NCBI RefSeq assembly: GCF_024868665.1
Contig: NC_079906.1
Location: 10,674,833 to 10,738,832 of the forward strand
Length of the DNA stretch: 64,000 nt
Source of the DNA: Triplophysa rosa
Lineage: Eukaryota; Chordata; Actinopteri; Cypriniformes; Nemacheilidae
Reading direction: 5' to 3'
The notes below the pieces were generated by a model, which did not search any database, was not told the origin of the DNA, and saw only the letters and a program-made list of their open reading frames with translations. Position numbers and translations under genes: made by a program. The number at the start of each line of letters is the position of its first letter. Position 1 is the stretch's first letter. Shown in pieces: positions 1 to 12,400 of the stretch.

Positions 1-410
1 AATACTACTGGGAACATCTTATTATGCAGACGATTAAGAAAAGTGACTCACTTAACTGCAGCACCTCAGGTAAATTTGGCCATTTTTATTTATAACCTTT
101 CAAAAATCCCACTTCACAGTAAATGAAATATTCAATACATTCACTACTGTCACCAAAAGGAATTGCAAGGTACTTCAAAACATGTTTTCAGAACACCCCC
201 CATATGCCAGAAACTGACAGTCCACCCATTGGTTGGGCCAAAACTGGGATATTGAATATTCTTTAACCTCAATTTCAAATTAGTCTCACATACTGTTTCA
301 TCAACCTTTGTTTGCCCACTACAAATCATCAATACGTGCCACTCGGTGGCACTTGCCATCAATAGTAGCTGGTAACATCTGTGACCTCCGAGCAATGGTC
401 AAACACTCAC
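1..410 (-). other. IPO11 intron, 3'-most part in window
   Basis: This is intronic sequence following the donor GTGAGT at 410-405 (minus strand). I looked for the final IPO11 coding exon or exons, which should encode roughly 50 more residues, and did not find them. They should lie below position 1. No repeat was recognised here. Confidence 0.6.
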
Positions 411-495
411 CAGCCTTTTCCTCTTGTCCTGTTCCGTCGGAGGCTCTTCATCGTCCGTCAGCTTCGGCTCTTCAAAGTGACTCATCAGCATGCAA
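411..495 (-). CDS. ipo11: IPO11 exon 14 (last in window)
   Basis: 85 nt. T completes Asp, then 28 codons run from CMLMSHFEEPK through the acidic DDEEPPTEQ to DKRKRL. The acceptor is atctag (on the minus strand just above 495) and the donor is GTGAGT at 410. The charged low-complexity segment is probably a surface loop near the C-terminus. Because it ends in a splice donor, this is not the terminal exon. Confidence 0.94.
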
Positions 496-3400
496 CTAGA
501 GGACAGGAAACCAGAGAGGTTGTTAGGTGGAGAAGCACGCGTGCATGCGTGTAAAAGCGAGCTGGCACGAAGCAGAGAAATGACATTCATGTTACACATC
601 ATTTTTTAAATTGCCGTCCTTTTCCTTGCGCACCGACTGTGTAAACTCTCACTCCATTTATGAATGCTATTTTGACACTCCGCTGAAGTATGTATGAGAT
701 TGTGTATCCACCCGGCCTGGAAATGATAAAATGCCTCCGGTAAGAGTATGGCACCTCATCCTAAAGTCATGAATTATTGGCCGCCCTGCATATCATTCAC
801 GTTTCATGAGCAGCTTACGACACCAAGCGAACAATAAAAAACAATGACACGGTATAGTGATACAGTATGATGGTGTAATGAGGCGTCTTATATTTAAAGC
901 ATTAACCTTGTGTACAAAATGAAATTGCTTACAGACACGCTTTCCATTGCTTCAGTGTTATGTATCAGATGGGAAAACGCTAAAATGTTAACCACCAAAA
1001 ATGCTTTTAAAATCTTTTAAATTATTTCTGTAGTGTCCAGTCTTTTCTTTATAGAGAAAATAGGCTCAAAATCTTGCCTACATGAATTTTAAAAAGAAAA
1101 AAGCAGCACACAAAATGATGCTGGTCATAAAGTCATAATGTAAAAAAGGCATACATTTTGTTTCCGTATGCAAATACTGTGCGTCAAAAAAGCGAGATTT
1201 CAGTTTTTGTCCCTGTTATATTTATCACACATAATTGTACAAAATGTAAAACACTTTGAGTCCTACTGTATGTGTTTTTGTCAAATGAAATACAGTTTAT
1301 TGACTTAATCGCTTAAAATGTTCGATGAAATATTATACAGAAATACTAAATACGTTATCAATTATGTGAAGATAAAATCTCACTGCTTAAAATGAACATT
1401 TTTCGTTTCCATTATCAGTCTAGTGAATCTGCAATGTTTCGTGAATCACTACTATAAGTATAAAACAGACATTCCATTAAATAATCTCTCTTGATGTCAA
1501 GTGTGATTTTGGTGGTGCCAGCATTGAGGAGGTGCCATTAAACACTGTAACATGACAGTGTGTGCCATTGGTTCCAGGTCATTAGGCAGGAGAAGAGTCA
1601 TTAGAGAGAAAGAGAGAATGAAGCTTACTCTTTAAAGGTGCTGGTCTCAGGGTCTTCTGTCATAACATCGTGCAGTGCCTCCACGCTGATGTTAACAATC
1701 CCGCAGAACTTGTCCTGGATCACGCTGAGAAATGATCACAGTGGAAAACGTTAGTCCTTTTATTATACAAAACTCTAAGAGATGCATATGAGCAATGACA
1801 CTACTGTCACAGGCATATTATTTAATATTTTGGGTTATTCGCACCTCATCTTTGCATGGCTGCGGACAGGAGTGTTAAAATACCCAAACGCCTGTAGCCA
1901 ATGCTAAAATTAATACTACAGCTTTGTGAACCTGCAAGTGAAAATTGAGCCGAAATTTGAACGTCATTGTACATAAAATCCTTCTACATGATGTAAATAA
2001 CATTCTGTGAAAATATAATCTTGATATCTTTAATACTGACTGAGTGATGCCATGTCAAAGACTGAAATCAATGTTTAGGAAGCCTACTTTCTGAACTTTC
2101 TTGCAAAATAATACAGTATACTGTCAATAAATCATTCATTTCAGTATTATACTGTATGTGAAAATGTCAATATTTGATCTCGAAATTTACAGCGATAAAC
2201 ACTAGGGGTATGCCGATTCAAGGTTTTCCTTTACCGCTCCAATTCCTGAAGGATCGGCCGATACCGATCCGATACTAGTACTGCTTTTTCCTGATAAGTG
2301 TAGAATTGCATGTACAGTATTTCATTGTATTGAACAAAACTATCACGTATTTATGAAAGTTGACTGAACATAATGATATATGCTTTATAATGTAGCGCAA
2401 TCATTTTTTTCAAAGTAAAAACAAAGTACAGATACTTGAAAAATGTACATGAGTAAAAGCGAAAATATTTCACTACTGTACATTACACATTGCCCATCCC
2501 GGGTGCACAATGATGTGCTTAATGGATCAGCTTCTCTACACGTATTGCGCATTCTGGGAGCTGGTTGATGCGCTTCATTCATTCTCTTATTTACACGTAC
2601 TGTGTCCCGGGCACAGAATGATGCACTTAATACATCCGCCTTGATGCGCTTAACGCACCTTCTTCTGAAGTTACAACACAAAGGTAAGAGATATGTTATA
2701 CATAAATTGCATTGCATCCTTCCAACATTTTACTGAGCCTTTTAATCAGAGGTTTAAAAAAGAGTTACTGTGTGTGAGTCACGCGTTTTACTCAGACTGC
2801 TTCCAATGCTTTAATCTAAGAAATCCATCAGTGATTACCAACTCCAGCAAAATACAATCCTTTTAAACAAAACCAAAGAATCTTATCTAGTGATTACGCA
2901 GAATAATTAAAACATTGGAACATCTTGGAAAGAGTAGCGTCCTGACTGTCACCGAACACTAGAGTATGCTGCATGGAGAGTGACAGATGACAGCAGTAGC
3001 AGAGTTTTCATGAACTTAATGATCTTTTGTTTTCTCCTCACATATAGCTATCGTATGACATAAGAAAATGTTCAAATTTAGTGCATAATAACTCTTACAG
3101 TGGCTATCGACGCGATACCGATCCAGAGTATTGATAAATAAAAACACCATACAGCAAAAAACATGACTATGGCAGGCTATGACTACTTTAATGCTCCTAA
3201 TATCATGATTAGATTTTGAGATTTTAGCCTGGATTTCACAGACTGGGTCACATACTGTATACTATTGATCTTAGTACTTTAAATAAAAGTGACATATTAA
3301 CCTAAAGCTTAATACTATGTGAAATACAATGGCATAATATGTCCAAAAGAACAAATAAAACTACCGGTCACTATACAGGTGCTGGTCAATTAGAATATCA

Positions 3401-6400
3401 TCAAAAAGTTGATTTATTTCACTAATTCCATTCAAAAAGTGAAACTTGTATATTATATTCATTCATTACACACAGACTGATATATTTCAAATGTTTATTT
3501 CTTTTAATTTGATGATTATAACTGACAACTAATGAAAATCCCAAATTCAGTATCTCAGAAAATTAGAATATTACTTAAGACCAATACAAAGAAAGGATTT
3601 TTAGAAATCTTGGCCAACTGAAAAGTATGAAGATGAAAAGTATGAGCATGTACAGCACTCAATACTTAGTTGGGGCTCCTTTTGCCTGAATTACTGCAGC
3701 AATGCGGCGTGGCATGGAGTGGATCAGTCTGTGGCACTGCTCAGGTGTTATGAGAGGCCAGGTTGCTCTGATAGTGGCCTTCAGCTCTTCTGCATTGTTG
3801 GGTCTGGCATATCGCATCTTCCTCTTCACAATACCCCATAGATTTTCTGTGGGGTTAAGGTCAGGCGAGTTTGCTGGCCAATTAAGAACAGGGATACCAT
3901 GGTCCTTAAACCAGGTACTGGTAGCTTTGGCACTGTGTGCAGGTGCCAAGTCCTGTTGGAAAATGAAATCTGCATCTCCATAAAGTTGGTCAGCAGCAGG
4001 AAGCATCACAAGCGTCTCGCCTGGGCTAAAGACAAAAAGGACTGGACTGCTGCTGAGTGGTCCAAAGTTATGTTCTCTGATGAAAGTAAATTTTGCATTT
4101 CCTTTGGAAATCAGGGTCCCAGAGTCTGGAGGAAGAGAGGAGAGGCACAGAATCCACGTTGCTTGAGGTCCAGTGTAAAGTTTCCACTATACAAATTTCA
4201 CTTTTTGAATGGAATTAGTGAAATAAATCAACTTTTTGATGATATTCTAATTATATGACCAGCACCTGTATATCAGTATTGTCAAAAGCCTTGATATAAT
4301 AAACAAAATTATTGATTCCGTGTTCATTTTACACATATGATATTTTCATAAATAATAATTTAGCAACTTTTGTTTTAAGAGCCACAATGGTTACAAACTT
4401 TTTCTGTCTCACTACACTCATATTTTGAAAACAAATTTATTGTGTAGTTGTAATGGTGTTATTCAATGGCCAAAAAAAAAGAGAAAACACAAAATTAAAC
4501 AATATGTAGATTTTGTTGATTTCTTATTTATCTAACAGATATTGCAATAATATTGTTATCAAGATTTTTTGACCACAATAATCGCGTTGTGAAATACATG
4601 ATATGTGAAAGGCCTAATTACAAGCAACAGTATCTGCATTAATGCTTTTCCATGACTCACATTTTGCACAAGAAAGTCCATTTGACCATTCGCTAAAAAT
4701 TGTACTAAACATACAGTATGAGAGCACAAAGCACAATGTGGCACCAATACACTTTGCTTGAATTTAGTATCGACAACCAGGTAACCCCAGTACCTGTACT
4801 GGGCATTGAAATGTATACTGTATATGAGATAAAAAAGCTTTTAGATTAAATACTGTTAATGAGTTATATTTTTAGGAAAAAACAAGATTTTCGTCTAGAA
4901 AAAAGATGGACACTAATGGAAAGCGACTTTTTAGCCTAGAAACGTCTTCAATCTTAAACGCTTTTGCAAAGAGAACATAATCATAAGCTTAACAGCAATC
5001 CTCATCTAACTGACTGTTAAAATGTAGAGTACACTCATGGGATCTGAACATTAGAACACATACATAATCTGAGACAGTTATTGCCAATAACTCTAAAGAC
5101 ATTCATTAGATGAAAGGCTTTATGCAGGAGAGCTTTATGCTTTGTGACGCAGCACTGGTGGGCATTTAAATGCATTCACAACCTTAAATTCAAGCTATGT
5201 TTGACATTCGCACATCCTATGGTCCTGGCCTTATGTGTTCTTTATAAATCCTAGCGCACTTCTTTCCTATCACGTGTGCCCGAGCCAAATTTCCTGTCAC
5301 CACATCCTTCCATATAACCCTCCTAAACCTGCCGCCAATGTCTGATACAAATTGGTTCATTCATCACATATAAGAACTGAAACACATGACATTCCTCCAC
5401 TTTCCACTTAGAAGCATGTGAAGATTCTTCTGTCACTTTGGATCTGTTCACGTGCGGCATTCGATGAAAAGCCAGATAAGGAAGGTCAGTGCAACATCTG
5501 AAAAACATTGCTGGCTGAAATGAAGCAGTCAATACCGTTTCAGGAGCAAAGCAATCAGATCTCTGCTTTGGTGAAATGGAGGCACATGATGAGGTATTGT
5601 AGCTGTTAAGGGAGAGGGGCAGAACCGATACGACTTAATAACAAGAAATCGTTCAGGAATGAAAGGAGGCTTGTGTGAAATTACGACGTGACATGACGTG
5701 TCGCCTTACGTCACCCGTCCTCGGTGGGGAATTTAGTGATTCCTTAATCCAAAAAGAAAAGTGCTCGTATTTTAACATATCCCCCTCTTGCTAACCTCAG
5801 AGATGTGACATTTTCAGCAATGCAAAATCATTCAGAAATGCTGACTAAAAATACTTTGTAAACCCGTCAAGCTAAGCAAATATAAGAATATGCGAAAGCC
5901 AATTACAACATTGCCTGCAGATGTCCCATAAATAAACCTAAACAGACTCCTCGGGTATACATTTAATAAAGTTTACTTTAAAATGACTTTTTGTAGCATA
6001 ATAGAGGGTAGCATCTTATCTCAATCCAATGATATTAAAGCTACAAGAAGCGTAGCAGTAACCATCAAAGACGCTACATATTAAAGATCTCTTATCACTC
6101 AGCTTGGAGCAGAATAAAAGGCCTGGACTTTACCAAACCAGCAGTTTTGGGTAATTTAACCTGCAAAATCACTCATTTGTTTAGCCACATGATGGGGTCA
6201 TGTATGTCCTGGCACAATGTCTAAGATCAAATGTACATTTTTCTCCCCATTTAAACGCACAATGTTTGTCCAGTTTTTTGGCACTAAAGAGTTTTTCACC
6301 ACTGGTCATGTCTCATCTCTACAACAATGAAATGGTGGAGTTAAAATGTAAGAGAGTTGATATATATATTACGAAATCTAAAAATAACACGTTTTTGCAG

Positions 6401-9400
6401 CTTAGTTTTAATAAATGCTCTTTTGGAGTGAGAAAGAAAGTTTTGCGTTTGTTTGTATGGTACTATCAAGACATTTCAAAAGCTTAAAGTGATTTCTACA
6501 TGTCATAATATGTCATCTACATGCCTTTTATGACAAATGACATATGAGACTAAGGGGACAAGCAATGCACACTAAAGACATTTTTAAAGAAAAAGCAATG
6601 TAAACAAATATACATATTTATAACAGAGCTTTAAAGATCTTATCTTAAGATATCGGCAGACAAACACCAATATCATTATTCAAAGCTGGCCCAACTTGGT
6701 CCAGTGTATGAAATTTAGCGGCATCTAGCGGTGAGGTTGCGAATTGCAACCAATGGCTCACTCCACCCCTCCGCCCTCTCTTTCGAAGCACTACGGTGGC
6801 TGACACAGAACTAAGATGTTATCACGTTTTCGCTTCTTTGCCGAAGGAGATAATATATCTACGAAACGGGCTCTGTACAGCACAGGGCTCTAGACTCATT
6901 TTTCCCACTGGTTGCACTGGTGCGACCCACTTTCTCAGTTCGTCGCACCAACTTACAATTTGATCGCACCCTTTTTTATAGTAATTTATATAATATTCAG
7001 CTATCCACATTCCCCTGCATAACTTGTATATAACACCATATAATTTGTATATAGCACATCTGTACATACAATATACTGCCTATTGTCCTTTTGTCTAGTA
7101 TTGTCCTTTTTGCCAAATGTGTATTGTCTCTCACATATTTATTGTTTACGTTTTGTTACCTGTGCCTTGTCACTTTTTTAACCTGTATGTGCACTGGAAG
7201 CTTCTATCACTAAGACAAACTCCTTGTGTGTCCAAGCACACTTGGCAATAAAGCTCTTTCTGATTCTGATTCTGATAAAGACCTTGCATAATGACCTCAG
7301 TTGATGAATCGTTCTGTTAATTTGTCACTGTCTTTTAAAATAGTCGGCTATAGACCACTTCATATTTGCGCTTTAACACTTGCGAGCCCAATAAATCCAA
7401 AATAAATGCAAAGAAACGTTGTATTTGTTATTTTATACAGTTGTTATTATTTAGTTTTATATTCAAGTTATATATTGGCTATGAAATGATCTGACACAAA
7501 TATAACCTGTCACTCTTCACAATCCTTATTTATTGCCCTCTTTACAAAAAGCTGTAATTTTGCCACTGTCTTCTTTATTTTTACCGCATAAAATTAAATT
7601 TAATTAGCTAGCTCAAAACTCAAAAGTAACTCAGAACTAAATTATTATATACAGTATGTACTTTACTACACATTGTCATAAACTTTAAATACTTAATCTT
7701 ACTAACCACTCTTGTTAAATGGTCTAAGAACGCTTGTGTTCTGAGGTGTTTTGAGTGACGGACTTGATGGGTTCAGACAGTGAGTCTCGTGATTTCAGTG
7801 TTTGATATATGAGTTGTTTCAACAAAATGAATCGGTTCAAATGAGTTATTACGTCGCGAATCAGACATTAGCGGACATTGGCGCGCACATTGTTTTTCAC
7901 AGCTGTTAGGACATCGCAAAAGATAGAAGTTAACATGGAAAACACTTCATTGGACTTCATTTTGATTAAAATGTGAGGGAGAGAGACAGTTCAGAAACCA
8001 ATGTGTTCGACTTCATTAAGTGCTGCACAGAATGATCTGAATATGACATCAATAGCTACGTTTAAATGGACACATCGGATTGAATTTAATCAGATTGTGC
8101 AATCTGAATGTAGTGTTTACATGAAAGGTAAATTAAGTGATCTGATTGATGTGCGTGTTTACATGACAAGCTTCAAATCCGATATAATCTGCTGACATGC
8201 GCACACTGATACCCACTAAAACAGTGTTTTAAAGCACATGTCGTGTATATTTTATTTTACAAATGGCACGAACTAGACAAAACTACCAAGACCCACCAGA
8301 GCGTCTGCTGGCAAACAATAATTAAAATAAATGTTTAGCAACAGCTAATACCGAACTTTAGAAGTGATAATATGCGGATTCATATATCAGCATTAACGGT
8401 AAACAGAGACGGGCGCGGTGGACGCGGGTATCATTATAATATTCACAAAACAGCTACTCAAACAATGTTGTAAGCATAGATGTATTTATTTTATGTCACA
8501 GACACCAGCATAATAACGTACAATTCAAACCGCAAAATAATGTCTACATATCAATGAAGCAAGGTCGTAACAATGACTTAACATGGTAAAAACAGTTAAT
8601 CTTTCCAAAGCACATGTAAGTAAACGATAAATAAAATACTGTAAATGTTCGGTAGCCTACTACGAATATAAGTGAAATTTTATGATTAGATATTTTAGCC
8701 TACAGTATGTCTGTACATGTCGTGTTTAAAAAGGAACTGAGAAACTGCGGTTAAAAACTCACTCACAGGGAAACAGTTAAGACATTTTAAATGCATAGAA
8801 ACATTCATGTTCATTTAGAGATGACAAGCATATGGAAATTTGTAACGCTTTGTCAGATTTATGGTGTTTGGTTTCTTTAGCAACAGCTGCTCCGTTCCGT
8901 GCGTCATACGCCCTTACGTCTGTACGAGCCAGCGTCGTCTTTGCACATGCGCACATTTTCCTACTTCGGTTTTTAATCTGATCAAGTGTTTACATGTCCT
9001 ATCAAGCGGATTACAAACGGCATAAACCACCCCTTACAATCCGACTGAAATTTCAATCGGCTTGGGCATTTTTAATCTGACTGACGTGTTTATATGGAGC
9101 GTTTTCATTCGGATTGGATTTTTAATCGGATTACACTGGTCCATGTAAATGCAGCTACTGTTCAGTGAGAGCGTTTTAAAAGCATATGGAGCACTCTGTC
9201 CCGCGATGCTGTTTCGGTCTGCGCAACACCGAATGAAGTCAAACACACGCTTTAGTTTGGAGACAGAGGGAGTGCACGAGCTCTCTGCTCGCTCTTTCCT
9301 GCACTAATCACAAGCGCATCATTCACCACTCGTAAATCACATTAAATGTTAAAATAAATCTTTGGCGTGGCAAAAATTCGTTTTACGCACTCGCACCAAT

Positions 9401-12400
9401 GCGACCCTGTGAAATTTGACCTCGCACGTTATAAAAAACGGTCGCATTTGCGAGCATTTTGGTCGCAGTCTAGAGCCCTGCAGCAGTTTGTCCATTTAGG
9501 GCTACTGTAGAAAACAACATGGTGAAGTCCATGCAAGGGGACCCGCAGCGTATTTTGATGGAAATAACTCATTCTAAGGTAAGAGAAACATAACGCTTCA
9601 TTATGTAAGGTCTTTATACATCTCTGAAGACATAGGTATGTATGTTATATTACATTTCTGTCAACAGACCTTTAAAGGTCTTATTTGAGCACATAGAAAA
9701 ATGATCTTTCCGTGTATCTTTCTGCCATTTCTGTCGCGGCTGCACGGACAGAAATTATTCCATTACTATTGTCATCGTAAGTTTTTCTGCTTTCCAAATA
9801 ACTGCAGCACAGACAAATGTATGGTTTCAATGCCGTCATCACCCGTTGTTAAGCTCGATTAGGGGGCGAAATTATATGTGACGAATTTCGCCTGCGAGAA
9901 GAAACATTCAGTGTCTGGAACATTGCAGTAAAGCCACAAGTGTTTGTTCAGAAACAGTGCAGTCAGACTCGAGCAAATAGAATAGTAAATAGCAGGATGA
10001 GTGGATGCCATTCAGAATCCACTGAATGCCTGTGAAAATTAATATGCTGTGCCTGGTTTCATGCGAGGCTGTCGGCGCGGCTAAATATCCTTTCAGACTC
10101 AGCCTTCATCATTTTCTCTGAGTCGCTCAAGTCCAAAACAGATTAAAAAACAATCATTTGAAAAGGGATTGTGGCAGAGCACAATTCGCTCCTAAAATAA
10201 GTATGTATATTGCAATATTCTAATGCAGCGTTTATTAAAATGGCTCTAAGTTGGGCTGCATGATTTGGCCGAAAACTTTAAACTGAAAAAAAAAAGTGGT
10301 TTGTCCAGCGATGTGAGGCGTTTAACATCTCGTCGTTCTGCCGATTTAATGTCAAGGCTGGGAGTTGCAAAAAATTCAAGAACCCAGATACAGTATCTTT
10401 GTATCGCATTTTGCAACTTCAATTTTATTTTGATTAATTGCTTAGTACTAAAAATGTTTTCGCATATTATGACTGTGAGATGAGAGATGTTAAGCAGAAA
10501 GTCACTCTTGAATTCTATGATATGGAAAAACACAGTTCCACATTCTTTCAAATCTCCCCTCCTGTGTTTGACAGGAATCCGTCTGTCATATTGTTTTGAA
10601 ATGACTTGAGGATGCGTAAATGTGCAAAATTTCACTTTTGTATGATCTTTCCCTGTTTGTATGCGAGCAGAAAGCACAATGTGCCAATAATAAAGAGAAC
10701 ACCAATCATGCCTCTGTGCTTCAGAGACCGAGGCTCAGAGAGTTCGCTCGGCCTCAAGTATCCAACAAAGCGTGATAACACATGACTATTCTGCTCCCCC
10801 TGCAGACTCTGTCTCGAGCCTCTTTTGTACATCACAGCAAAGCCCCGAGACCCAGAGAAGCAAAACAAGGCCATGATGGAGCTGTCATATGCCACTGCTT
10901 GGGGTGGGAGAGAGATTGACAATGAAGGGCTCTGGTATTGATGTCATTATTGATCTCATAGAACAGTGGCTTGTACGATCAATCTCAATGAAATAAGGTG
11001 ACAACAGACCTGCCGCCGCATTGTAGTTCATTCAAATCGCCGATGTCGCCCCATAATCCGAGGCTTCGCGGTGGGCACACGCATAGACGGATATGCATGT
11101 ACAATGTGCGAATGCATGCAATAGATAAGACAAACCGGGAGTGTGAAATGATTTGGCGACAAACAGGCAACAGAGGGTCTAAACATGAGCGTGCATGTAG
11201 GGACATGCTGATGTGCTTTCATGCAACCTGATTCAACATTTTCTATTGTAATGAGAAATGTGAAGAGTTTCTATTTCCTCGAGAGAAGTTTTAAGCTATG
11301 TTTATTTGTAATATTTACTTCCTTTTTAATGTAACACGCTAGGCACATGAAAGGGTCTTTCTCAAGGAACCACTGAAACATCATGGCAGTACATTTTTTT
11401 GTTATAAAACATATGTTTTGGTAACATAAAAAAATAATAAACATACTGTAATTGTGTTTTCTACCACGCGCAAACCATAATTTAACATAGGAATGAATTA
11501 TTTATGCATTTTATTTCTCTTTTTGCTGAAATTCTCATTACCATAACACGTCCTGATTTCTGAGTGCATTATATGTTGTAATTTAAACTGTAAAAATAAA
11601 CCGTTCTGAAAAAACAATTCGATGCTCTACGAGATGTTCTCAAATGACAAAAAAATAATTGACAGAACATTCACGTATAATAAAAATGAAGAAATATTGA
11701 AAAAAATAGAAGTGTCCATGACTGATATTCTCATCCTCTGTAACATGTTCCAAGGACGGTTTACACATACACAAAGATATTTACATTAATTTTGATCTTA
11801 TTTGAAGAAACACATCTACCAGTACCTTTCAAATGGCTAACAGGTTAACTGTCACTGAGACCTCTATTTTGTACTCTAATCTTCAACTGCTTTTTTGCTA
11901 TTAAACAGAGCTTGTTGAGAATGTCATGCCTGCGATGACTTCTGTATGAACACTTCTTCCAGCTCAGTTTATATAAATGGGCTGGAAATTAAGCTTTGAG
12001 AACATTAAAGACATAGTAGTACTGTCTATGTTACACCCGCTTTAAAATCTGGCCTCAAGAATTTCGCATAAAAATAATTTAAAGCACAGGAAAAGGCCAA
12101 GATAAATTGAACTGTAAAACGTGTTATTTTAAATGACATGTAATATTACAGGTAAAATGACTCATTTCCCTTCACGGGAAATCTGACAGCTGATATCATG
12201 ATCGTATGCAAATGACAGCCCCATACATAATAGCGCTACCATACAGGTTACTTTTTATAACAAGACACGTAATCTCGCCGTGTGACAAGGCACGATAATG
12301 GAAGCATTGCTGACATCCGTCGCCCGACCCAAGAGATACCAACCGGTGTGCCGAGTGATATTGCGTAACGTTGCTTTTTAAAGCGAAATGTCAAGTCGTT

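Larger units (their letters stand above)
3376..4268. mobile_element. Tc1-like transposon, internally rearranged
   Basis: Inverted ends CAGGTGCTGGTC at 3376 and GACCAGCACCTG ending at 4268 are flanked by TA on both sides, the Tc1/mariner target duplication. The 893-bp length is shorter than a full element of about 1.2-1.6 kb. Two transposase fragments are present in opposite orientation and are listed separately, so the copy is not autonomous. Confidence 0.9.
6883..9480. mobile_element. Non-autonomous DNA transposon with CAGGGCTCTAGACT ends
   Basis: It begins CAGGGCTCTAGACT and ends AGTCTAGAGCCCTG, a perfect 14-bp terminal inverted repeat. Subterminal 'gcgacc'/'ggtcgc' words suit hAT elements. 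The flanks share CAGCA (6878-6882 and 9481-9485), shorter than the usual 8-bp hAT duplication. It contains no transposase, but holds a LINE 3' tail and another inverted-repeat element. Confidence 0.75.
6690..9680. mobile_element. Repeat 'GTGTATGAAATTTAG', copy 1, split by an insertion
   Basis: The two halves, 6690-6882 and 9481-9680, together match the uninterrupted copy at 28029-28433. Shared segments include 'gcatctag(c/t)ggtgaggtt', 'gcactacggtggctgac' and 'ttagggctactgtag'. It is a common short interspersed cyprinid repeat without coding potential. The split is caused by the 2.6-kb element listed next. Confidence 0.75.
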
